The notes beneath the pieces were generated by a model. The model was not told where the DNA came from. It did no database searches and was given only the letters and a program-made list of their open reading frames with translations. This document shows, piece by piece, positions 25,925 through 32,724 of a stretch of DNA of 38,686 nucleotides; the stretch's first letter is position 1; each line of letters opens with the position of its first letter. Position numbers and translations under genes: made by a program. The stretch spans positions 1 through 38,686 of the forward strand of contig JAQSXJ010000066.1 in assembly GCA_029256725.1 (NCBI GenBank). The letters run 5' to 3'. This DNA comes from Anaerocolumna sp. GTDB taxonomy: Bacteria; Bacillota; Clostridia; Lachnospirales; Lachnospiraceae.

Positions 25925-26764
25925 ATGGAAGCTTATACGGGGTTTGCCCAGGTTTATGATATATTTATGGACAATGTGCCTTATGAAGAATGGGCAGATA
26001 ATATTAGAAACATGCTGATTAAATACGGAGTGAAGGATGGTTTGATTCTGGATCTTGGCTGCGGTACCGGGAATATTACAAGACGCCTTGCCGATTACGG
26101 TTACGATATGATTGGTATAGATATATCCGAAGAAATGCTGGGTATTGCCATTGAGAATAAATACGAAGAAGACGGTGAAGTCCTTCCTGGCAGTAAAAGA
26201 GAGGATATCCTGTATCTTAATCAGGATATGAGGAGCTTTGAACTCTATGGAACGATTGGAGCTGTTATCTGCAGCTGTGACAGTATGAATTACATTACAA
26301 ATGAAGATGACTTAAAGCAAATTTTTCGTCTGGTAAATAACTATCTGGATCCTGGCGGTATATTTTTATTTGATATGAATACAGAACATAAGTATAAAAA
26401 TATTCTTGGTGACAGTGTTATTGCAGAGAATAGGGAAGATTGCAGCTTTATCTGGGAAAATTATTATAATGAGAAAGATAATTTAAATGAATATCAGGTA
26501 ACAATATTCGTAAGGTCAGAAGCTGAAGGAGATATGAACTTAAAGCAAAAGGCTGAGAGGAATGTCTATGAGAAATTTAGCGAAACTCACTACCAGAAAG
26601 CTTATTCTATAGAGCGTATAAAAGAACTTCTCATAGAAGCCGGTATGGAGTTTATTGGTGTTTACGATGGTTATACAGAAACAGCAACATCTGAAACCAC
26701 AGAAAGAGTCTGTTTTCTGGCAAGAGAAAAATATCAGCAGGGAAAAGAATATAAGGCGGACTAA
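25925..26764 (+). CDS. Class I SAM-dependent methyltransferase
   Basis: A 279-aa protein from ATG 25925 (MEAYTGFAQVYD), a start seen in related proteins and preceded by AAGG; an ATG at 25910 and a GTG at 25883 are also in frame but lie in the hairpin element. The SAM-binding motif LILDLGCGTGN is at about 37-47, the acidic strand end GIDISEEML follows, and the DMRS and GAVICSCDSMNYI motifs match the small-molecule methyltransferase group. The substrate is unknown. It lies between hisA and hslO with its own spacer; a link to either is not evident. Confidence 0.85.
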   Translation: MEAYTGFAQVYDIFMDNVPYEEWADNIRNMLIKYGVKDGLILDLGCGTGNITRRLADYGYDMIGIDISEEMLGIAIENKYEEDGEVLPGSKREDILYLNQDMRSFELYGTIGAVICSCDSMNYITNEDDLKQIFRLVNNYLDPGGIFLFDMNTEHKYKNILGDSVIAENREDCSFIWENYYNEKDNLNEYQVTIFVRSEAEGDMNLKQKAERNVYEKFSETHYQKAYSIERIKELLIEAGMEFIGVYDGYTETATSETTERVCFLAREKYQQGKEYKAD

Positions 26765-26802
26765 ATAGGTTGGTTTTTAGTAAGAAAGGTTAGGTATTAA
26801 AA

Positions 26803-27681
26803 ATGACAGATTATATAATTAGAGCAACAGCTGCGGACAATCAGATCCGTGTCTTTGCAGCAACAACAAGAGAATTGGTAGAGTATGCAAGAAGTGTTCA
26901 TAATACTAGTCCTGTAGCAACAGCAGCCCTTGGAAGATTACTGACAGCGGGTGCTATGATGGGAAGTATGATGAAAGGAACCGATGATTTATTGACCCTC
27001 CAGATTAAAAGTGACGGACCCATTGGGGGAATTACGGTTACAGCAGATGCCTCTGCCAACGTAAAAGGTTATGTATACCATCCGGAGGTTATGCTGCCTC
27101 CAAGTCCTGCGGGCAAGCTGGATGTAGGCGGTGCCGTAAATCCGGGAATCTTAAGCGTAATAAAAGATTTGGGTTTAAAAGAACCCTATGTAGGTCAGAC
27201 ACAGTTGGTATCAGGTGAGATTGCAGAAGATCTGACTTATTATTTTGCGGCCTCCGAGCAAATTCCTTCTTCTGTAGCCTTAGGGGTACTGATGAATAAA
27301 GATAATACGGTTAGAAAAGCCGGCGGCTTTATTATACAGCTTCTGCCCTTTGCAGAGGAAGAAGTAATACAGAAGCTGGAGGAAAAGTTAGCAAGTATTC
27401 CCTCTATTACCTCCCTGTTAGTAGAATATGATACACCGGAGAAAATTCTTGAAATTATTCTTGGCGATATGGGGCTTTCCATTATGGATAAGATGGATAC
27501 GAAGTTCGACTGTAATTGCACAAAGGAAAGAGTAGAGAAGGCAATTGTAAGTATTGGGAGAACAGAGATACAGGAAATGATTGATGAGGACAAACCTATT
27601 GAAGTTAACTGCCATTTTTGCAGCACCCATTATCACTTTACAGTAGATGATTTGAAAGATATAATAACTAGAAGTAAATAA
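26803..27681 (+). CDS. hslO: Hsp33 redox-regulated holdase chaperone
   Basis: A 292-aa protein of normal Hsp33 length. The C-terminal zinc switch has CNC (about 236-238) and CHFC (about 269-272), i.e. C-x-C and C-x2-C, which release zinc and form disulfides under oxidative stress. The N-terminal core includes SPVATAALGRLLTAGAMMG and the PIGGITVTADA block. The start is ATG 26803 after AAAGGTTAGG. It ends about 120 bases before a strong terminator. Confidence 0.95.
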   Translation: MTDYIIRATAADNQIRVFAATTRELVEYARSVHNTSPVATAALGRLLTAGAMMGSMMKGTDDLLTLQIKSDGPIGGITVTADASANVKGYVYHPEVMLPPSPAGKLDVGGAVNPGILSVIKDLGLKEPYVGQTQLVSGEIAEDLTYYFAASEQIPSSVALGVLMNKDNTVRKAGGFIIQLLPFAEEEVIQKLEEKLASIPSITSLLVEYDTPEKILEIILGDMGLSIMDKMDTKFDCNCTKERVEKAIVSIGRTEIQEMIDEDKPIEVNCHFCSTHYHFTVDDLKDIITRSK

Positions 27682-28110
27682 TAAATAAGTAAGTAAAGAA
27701 GTAGATAAGTAAATAAATAAGTAAAAAAGTAATACGAAAAAAAGAAATTAGTAAGCAATTGCTTACAGCAGCTGAGACGGCTGCTGTAAACAAGCAAACA
27801 AAGTAACCGGGTACATAAATTTGTACCCGGTTCTTTTGTTTTGTAGGCATGGGGGTAAAACTCCTTGTATAGTTTGAAAGGTATATTATTCTAAGATTTA
27901 ACCTTCTGATGGCAGTAGGAATGAATTTAACTTTCTTGCTAATTTATGGTATATATAATTTGAAATATTACCCATTAAATGGTATATTAAAACTATATAA
28001 TTTAACCAGAATGCACAAATGACATATTTTTATTCGTATCTTGAACATAACATACTGTTGTCATGTTCCGTGTGGTACGCTTACTCTAAAATACTGGGAG
28101 GAAAAGAATA
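27682..28110 (+). other. 429-bp spacer: simple repeats and hairpins
   Basis: Directly after hslO is an AAGT/AAAT-rich simple-repeat stretch (about 27676-27735). A perfect 16-bp palindrome, GTAAGCAATTGCTTAC (27751-27766), overlaps by three bases a hairpin TACAGCAGC (27764-27772) with GCTGCTGTA (27780-27788), so the two cannot form together. The hslO terminator follows. The rest, up to the ribosome site GGGAGG of the next gene, shows nothing coding. Confidence 0.6.
27805..27840 (+). terminator. hslO terminator
   Basis: AACCGGGTACA (27805-27815) and TGTACCCGGTT (27822-27832) are exact complements with a 6-base loop, then TCTTTTGTTTT. Confidence 0.93.
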
Positions 28111-28536
28111 ATGAATAAAGAAATAATCGCTAGAGCTGCAGAAATCGTCGCAAGTAAGACTGATGGCGGTAATGAGGGATACTGTGTATTAGCATTGATT
28201 GACAATGAGGGTTATCCGACAACCTCAACTATATCTGCCTCCAAAGCCGAAGGGATAAATTGGATTACGTTTTGTACCGGTCTTGGAAGCAACAAAACCA
28301 GGCGAATTGAGAAATGTAACCGTGCAAGTGTTTGTTTTGATTCTATAGACCATAATATTACACTGGTGGGTACTATAGAGGTAATAACTGACCCAGAAAT
28401 TAAAAAAGAAATGTGGTATAAGGGACTTGAAAATCATTTTAATGGCTCCGATGATCCGGATTACTGCGTTTTATGTTTTAAAACTGATCGATACAATCTT
28501 CTTGTGGATTGGAAGGAAGCGAGTGGCAATTTATGA
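28111..28536 (+). CDS. Pyridoxamine 5'-phosphate oxidase-like flavin/F420-type protein
   Basis: A 141-aa split-barrel protein. After an N-terminal helix, the blocks CVLALIDNEGYPTTSTIS, INWITFCTG, NKTRRIEKCNRASVCF, ITLVGTIEVITD and DPDYCVLCFKTDRYNLLVDW follow the order of the pyridoxamine-oxidase-like (general stress protein 26) family, which bind FMN or related cofactors as dimers. The start is ATG 28111 after GGGAGG. It overlaps the next gene by ATGA, so the pair is coupled. The physiological substrate is unknown. Confidence 0.85.
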   Translation: MNKEIIARAAEIVASKTDGGNEGYCVLALIDNEGYPTTSTISASKAEGINWITFCTGLGSNKTRRIEKCNRASVCFDSIDHNITLVGTIEVITDPEIKKEMWYKGLENHFNGSDDPDYCVLCFKTDRYNLLVDWKEASGNL

Positions 28537-28907
28537 AGCGATTACTTATGCAAATCTATACAAAGAACAGAGCCGAGGCCTTTGAGTTCTATAAGAAAGC
28601 TTTTAACGCCGAACTTGGGTGGTGTGATAAGGATGAAAACGGAAACATTATACATGCAGAGCTTGATATATGCGGGCAAAATATAGCAGTGGGCGAATTT
28701 AATAGCGAGCCCAAAGAGATGGCAGGCGGAAATACTATGCAGTTTTGTTTGCAATTCGACAAAGGGGAAGAACATATTATAAAACATGCTTATGAAGCTA
28801 TGAAAGAGGAGGGCAATGTGCTTGCACCGCTTGGGCCTTGTTTTTTCAGTTCATATATGACTGATATTATAGATAAATATGGTGTTCACTGGTGTTTATT
28901 TATATAA
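28533..28907 (+). CDS. VOC (glyoxalase/PhnB-like) family protein
   Basis: A 124-aa protein starting at ATG 28533 inside the previous stop (ATGA). Alternating beta/alpha modules are visible: IYTKNRAEAFEFYKKAFNAELGW, IIHAELDICGQNIAVGEF, NTMQFCLQFDKGEEHIIKHAYEAMKEEG, and DIIDKYGVHWCLFI at the end. This is the pattern of PhnB/YjdN-like proteins (no phosphonate role implied). The His and Glu metal ligands of true glyoxalases are only partly evident. Function is unknown, but its coupling to the PPOX-like gene suggests a shared small-molecule or resistance task. Confidence 0.85.
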   Translation: MKRLLMQIYTKNRAEAFEFYKKAFNAELGWCDKDENGNIIHAELDICGQNIAVGEFNSEPKEMAGGNTMQFCLQFDKGEEHIIKHAYEAMKEEGNVLAPLGPCFFSSYMTDIIDKYGVHWCLFI

Positions 28908-29164
28908 AATATGATTTTGGTAAATAGTATGAGTTGATAAAATACATAATTTACACTACTGATTTGTGGCAGTTTCACATCCGCATGCAGACGAGGTAGG
29001 CAGTGGGAGCTGGTGTGAAATATAGTAAATTTCGCACTTCTTATTTGAAGTACCACAAGTGACTTGCTGTATAAATAGGGGCTGGTGAGAAATAAGATTT
29101 TTTCACAGGAAAATTCTGTCGAAAGCCCAAAGATAGCACATTATGAGAAAGGAAAGGTTATTAA

Positions 29165-30595
29165 ATGAGACTTGAAAAAGCAACACCTGAATCACAAGGA
29201 ATCTCTTCTTCAGCGATTCTCAATTTTTTAAACAAAATAAATCAGCAGGAATTTGAAGTCCATTCGTTTATGCTGCTAAAGAACGGTAAAAATATCGCCG
29301 ATTGCTGGTGGAAACCATATGCAGCCCAGTACAGACATCAGTTATTTTCCCTGAGCAAGAGCTTTACATCTATTGCTATTGGTTTGGCTATTAAAGAAGG
29401 TTTACTAACGACAGATACGCTGGTTGCTGACATCTTTGCTGATGAAATGAAAGAACTAGGTGAAAAGGTTGATGAAAAAATCAAGAAAATGACCGTTAAA
29501 AACCTTCTAACAATGGGAACCGGAATGACTTATGAAAACTGGGTATGGGATGAGGAAGATGATTCTAACAACATACTTGAATTTTTAAGTTCCCATGTTA
29601 AAAATGAGCCAGGGAGCACTTTTTTCTACAATACCCTTGCTACATATATGTGTTCTGCAATAATTACCAGGTTAACCGGACAAAAACTTGTAGATTACCT
29701 TATGCCCAGGTTGTTTGAACCTCTGGGAATCGACCCCTTCTGGGAAGAAGATAAATTAGGAATCAGTTATGGTGGCTTCGGATTAAATATCAGAACGGAG
29801 GATATCGCTGTTTTTGGGCAAATGCTATTACAAAACGGAGAATTTAATGGCAGACAGCTCGTACCGGAGGCTTGGGTGAAAGAAGCAACCTCCAAACAAA
29901 TCAATAATGGAGATGAAGCTGATGGCGATTGGGCGCAGGGGTATGGCTACCAGTTCTGGAGATGCGTGCCGGAAGGAGTATACCGTGGAGACGGCATGTA
30001 TGGGCAATACTGTATAGTGATGCCTGGTCAGAACTGTGTGATTGCTGTAACCAGCAACCTTGACATGGATAAATTTATGAAGCTTATTTGGAGTGACCTT
30101 CTTCCATGGCTGGGCGGAGACGAAGCTATGTCTCAAAGTAATGATTATGACAAGTTGGTTGAGTTTGTAACCAGACAAACACATCTAAAAGTGAACGAAA
30201 ATGCCGAAGACTATCCAACCTTTCGAGCAGTTTACAAGCTTTCCTCAGATATGAAAGTCCCAGATGAATTTAAGATTAATAAGCTTAGTTTTGATTTTGA
30301 AAATGGAGAGTGCCTCCTTGCACTCTATATGGAAGATCATCAACAGCCCTTATATGTAGTTCGTTTTGTAGAGAAAAAGTGGATTGAAACCGCAAAACCC
30401 TTCTGGTTTTCTGAATATTTTTATAGGGCTGTCTGTTATGGTGAGTGGAACAATGAAGAATTTGCAGCCAATGTATGGCACTATGAGACTCCTGTCAATA
30501 CAAAGCTCTGCTTTGCGTTTCATGAGGAGAGAAAAAGCCTGACGTTACAAGTTAAAGGGCAGATTGAACTGTCACTTAATTATAATAGAGTTTAG
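29165..30595 (+). CDS. Serine hydrolase, beta-lactamase class C/PBP-like
   Basis: A 476-aa protein. The N-terminal two-thirds is a beta-lactamase fold with nucleophile motif S62-L-S-K65 in LFSLSKSFTS and a tyrosine motif FFYNTLATYM (about 156-165). GYGYQFWR (about 261-268) occupies the usual third-motif region. About 130 extra residues form a C-terminal beta-rich domain. No signal peptide is visible, so it may act in the cytoplasm as an esterase or peptidase; true beta-lactam hydrolysis is not implied. The start is ATG 29165, preceded by AAAGGAAAGG. The upstream 257-bp spacer holds a pair of GCTGGTG-x-x-AAATA repeats (29009 and 29081) and TTTCACA/TGTGAAA. Confidence 0.85.
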   Translation: MRLEKATPESQGISSSAILNFLNKINQQEFEVHSFMLLKNGKNIADCWWKPYAAQYRHQLFSLSKSFTSIAIGLAIKEGLLTTDTLVADIFADEMKELGEKVDEKIKKMTVKNLLTMGTGMTYENWVWDEEDDSNNILEFLSSHVKNEPGSTFFYNTLATYMCSAIITRLTGQKLVDYLMPRLFEPLGIDPFWEEDKLGISYGGFGLNIRTEDIAVFGQMLLQNGEFNGRQLVPEAWVKEATSKQINNGDEADGDWAQGYGYQFWRCVPEGVYRGDGMYGQYCIVMPGQNCVIAVTSNLDMDKFMKLIWSDLLPWLGGDEAMSQSNDYDKLVEFVTRQTHLKVNENAEDYPTFRAVYKLSSDMKVPDEFKINKLSFDFENGECLLALYMEDHQQPLYVVRFVEKKWIETAKPFWFSEYFYRAVCYGEWNNEEFAANVWHYETPVNTKLCFAFHEERKSLTLQVKGQIELSLNYNRV

Positions 30596-30790
30596 AATAT
30601 TTTGTGCATACTAAGTTATATGGTCGTGGTAATTGGAAATATGTTAATGGATACAGCAGTGCGATGTGGGAAGAAAAAGGGATTAAATGGGGTATCTCTT
30701 GAAATACAGGACTGGAATCTGCTTGCCGTTTCTATCTAAAATATGGTTCTAGACTTGGTGGTATTGATACCAAGGCGTATACCCCCCCCT
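30589..30790 (+). pseudogene. Decayed coding remnant of unknown family
   Basis: One frame reads through the spacer with a protein-like composition: YGRGNWKYVNGYSS, then MWEEKGIKWGIS, one stop codon, then LESACRFYLKYGSRLGG. It has no start codon and ends in an eight-base C run (30782-30789). The aromatic, Gly-rich composition suggests a surface or phage-like protein, but I do not recognise the family. The 330-bp spacer (30596-30925) holds nothing else clear except a possible ribosome site GAAGAAGG before the next gene. Confidence 0.4.
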
Positions 30791-30925
30791 TTGTATAAAG
30801 AAGAAATCGCATTATATTTTTATGGATTTCGATTAATATTAATAAGGTACTTAATTATTATTTAAGATAGAGGATAAAAGATCAAAAATTTAATTATCTA
30901 ATTGAGTAAAAGAAGAAGGTGAATT

Positions 30926-31267
30926 ATGGCAAAATATGAACGAAGATTAAAAGGAGACTTCCAGGAATTATTGAATTGGGTGCATAGAGATATTACCAAT
31001 GGCAGTTCTTCAGTAACTTATGAGGATGGCAGTGATTTTGTATTGACAGATTCAAGGGTGGCTGTCCGGGTCTATGAACGGTACAGTATGGCTGGCGGTA
31101 ATCGTGTAAGCATGAATGTAACGATTGCAGGAGCTGGCAATGATCTTTTTATTAGTGCAATTACCTCAGGAGGAAGCCAGGCAGTATTTTTTAAGATGAA
31201 TACCATTGGCGAAGAAACATTTCTGGATTTATGCAGGGACTCTGTACAAAACTACATGCGAAAGTAA
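30926..31267 (+). CDS. DUF6054-like small protein
   Basis: A 113-aa protein beginning MAKYERRLKGDFQELLNWVHRD and containing DSRVAVRVYERYSMAGGNRVSMNVTI and ISAITSGGSQAVFF blocks. These resemble an uncharacterised family (I believe DUF6054) common in Clostridia. It appears soluble and alpha/beta, with no signal peptide, membrane segment or catalytic motif. The start is ATG 30926, preceded by GAAGAAGG. The gene stands alone between a decayed fragment and a frameshifted peptidase. Function unknown. Confidence 0.7.
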   Translation: MAKYERRLKGDFQELLNWVHRDITNGSSSVTYEDGSDFVLTDSRVAVRVYERYSMAGGNRVSMNVTIAGAGNDLFISAITSGGSQAVFFKMNTIGEETFLDLCRDSVQNYMRK

Positions 31268-31467
31268 TAGATTAAATAAAGTATTTAGTGTCATATTCCG
31301 TGAAAACTGGATTGAAATACTATAGTGATTAGAGTGTTAGGAATTGTGTGAAATAGAGAGAGTACATTTCTCATGCAATAACGCAAGCTTACTGCTGTAC
31401 TATATGAAGGAGATGGAAGCAGATATCCGAGGGTAAAACGCTGGAATTGCTTATAGGGAGGCAGTGA

Positions 31468-32075
31468 ATGAATTATACGAATACATGGGGAACAGAAGTA
31501 ATTGATATTGCATTAACGTACGCAAATCATGAATGGTATGCTGCTGAGAAAAATGTAAAGCATGGAATTGATTCATATAATAACCTGGTGGATACGCCAG
31601 ATGTAACTTGGACTGGTATAGAGCTGCATTGTGGATGGTGGAAAGTAAATGAAGTGAATAAAGGAATTCCTTATAGTTGGGGAGGAGCGTCTACTATAGA
31701 TGAATATGACAGAGGTTTATCGGATGGAAAATTTGCAGGAAATTACCTGAAGATAAATCACGACGTGGCAGTTATGATTGCGTGGGTATAGACTGTTCAG
31801 GATTATTAACTGTCTGTTGGAAACTATCGAACAGAGTATCTACAAGAGACATTCCCAATATTGCAAAAAGAATAGAAACACTAGAGGATATAAGAAAAGG
31901 GGATATCCTCGCAAAGATAGGAAGTCATGTAATGCTGTTTGTTGAATTTAGTGGTGACGCTCAAGATACAGCAATTATAATTGATTCTACACGAAGTACA
32001 GGAAAAGTCTCTAGGAGAGAAGTAAATATTGGGACTTTATTTCGTAATGGTTATGGGATGTATCGAAAGACTTGA
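31468..32075 (+). pseudogene. NlpC/P60-type peptidase gene with a frameshift
   Basis: The start ATG 31468 follows GGGAGG. The first frame gives about 100 residues with IPYSWGGAS, then leaves the family pattern and stops at 31791. In another frame, open across the same point, GSYDCVGIDCSGLL (catalytic Cys in DCSG) and IGSHVMLFVEF (catalytic His) continue to 32075. Joined near 31741-31745, where one T seems lost from AAATTTA, the product is about 200 residues: a plausible NlpC/P60 cell-wall amidase/endopeptidase. No signal peptide is visible. No slippery heptamer suits programmed frameshifting, so this is mutation or sequence error. Confidence 0.82.
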
Positions 32076-32230
32076 TCTGAAAATTAATTCCTAGAATTTC
32101 TGATAGCTAATATCAGGCTGATATGGGTCGCAAAAGTAAATAATTAATATTTTTGATTTTAAAAGTGCGGTTCCTAATAAATATGGTAACAGATACAGCA
32201 AATAATAAAACCACAAAAAGGAGACGAGCT

Positions 32231-32359
32231 ATGAAGCATTTACTTAAATGTAGTTTAGCTATTATCATATATGCAGTTCTAATCGTTATTCTGGATGCAG
32301 AGATGGGAATAGGTATAAAAGACAAATGGGATAAGCTTATGAAGTGGAGCAGGCAGTAA
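32231..32359 (+). CDS. 42-aa single-pass membrane peptide
   Basis: The start ATG 32231 follows a strong AAAAAGGAGA site seven bases upstream. The peptide has a positive start (MKHLLK), one hydrophobic segment of about 17 residues (CSLAIIIYAVLIVIL), then a charged amphipathic tail (DKWDKLMKWSRQ). A perfect hairpin follows shortly after the stop. The in-frame upstream extension to 32153 has no ribosome site. It resembles small stress or toxin-like membrane peptides, but no family is recognised. Confidence 0.55.
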   Translation: MKHLLKCSLAIIIYAVLIVILDAEMGIGIKDKWDKLMKWSRQ

Positions 32360-32378
32360 GTTCATTCAAGGACTATGA

Positions 32379-32398
32379 AAGGAGGGGAAACCCTCCTT
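32379..32398 (+). terminator. GAAA-loop hairpin after the small peptide gene
   Basis: AAGGAGGG (32379-32386), GAAA loop, CCCTCCTT (32391-32398); a short CATTTAATA tail follows. The stem is very stable but the T-tract is weak. Confidence 0.7.
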
Positions 32399-32411
32399 CA
32401 TTTAATATTGC

Positions 32412-32452
32412 AAGGAATTATCTAACACAAGGAATTATCTAACTCAAGGAAT
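32412..32452. repeat. Tandem 17-bp repeat upstream of the GH94 gene
   Basis: AAGGAATTATCTAACAC (32412-32428) and AAGGAATTATCTAACTC (32429-32445) are followed by a partial third unit AAGGAAT. Confidence 0.85.
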
Positions 32453-32493
32453 AAAATGATATTCTTAAAATACCATAAAGTAAATTAAGAAAC

Positions 32494-32706
32494 TTTCGTA
32501 AAACATAGAATTATAAAATAATAAGGAGAATGCCGCAGAAAAAGATAACAGGCACTACCGCAGATAAAAACACAATCCTATGTAAAATATACAAATTATC
32601 CTTCGCTTTTACATTGCTGTTTTACGAAATATATAGTAAAATAAGAGTAGCGCATAGACAAGGTATTAGTGTATCGCAAGAGCAACTTGCGAAATATTTC
32701 GTAAAA
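32494..32706. promoter_or_regulatory. Three TTTCGTAAAA operator-like sites around the GH94 promoter
   Basis: The exact 10-mer occurs at 32494-32503 and 32697-32706 on the plus strand and inverted (TTTTACGAAA) at 32620-32629. The middle copy lies between the -35 and -10 hexamers of the predicted promoter, and the outer copies flank it. The 3' copy is part of the 12-bp palindrome CGAAATATTTCG (32690-32701), which overlaps the hairpin TCGCAAG (32674-32680)/CTTGCGA (32686-32692). The arrangement suggests a repressor with several sites. Confidence 0.65.
32608..32637 (+). promoter_or_regulatory. Sigma-A promoter of the GH94 gene
   Basis: TTTACA (32608-32613), 18 bases, TATAGT (32632-32637). The predicted start near 32644 gives a leader of about 80 bases containing two overlapping hairpins. 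Confidence 0.7.
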
Positions 32707-32724
32707 ATGAAAAGGAGTGTTAAA

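Noticed and set aside
31740..31791. Programmed -1 frameshift in the NlpC/P60 gene
   Set aside because: No slippery heptamer or downstream stem is seen at the crossing point; a one-base loss explains it better.
32530..32724. A 65-residue N-terminal extension of the GH94 protein
   Set aside because: It would run across the promoter and leader; family members begin at the ATG at 32725, which has a good ribosome site.
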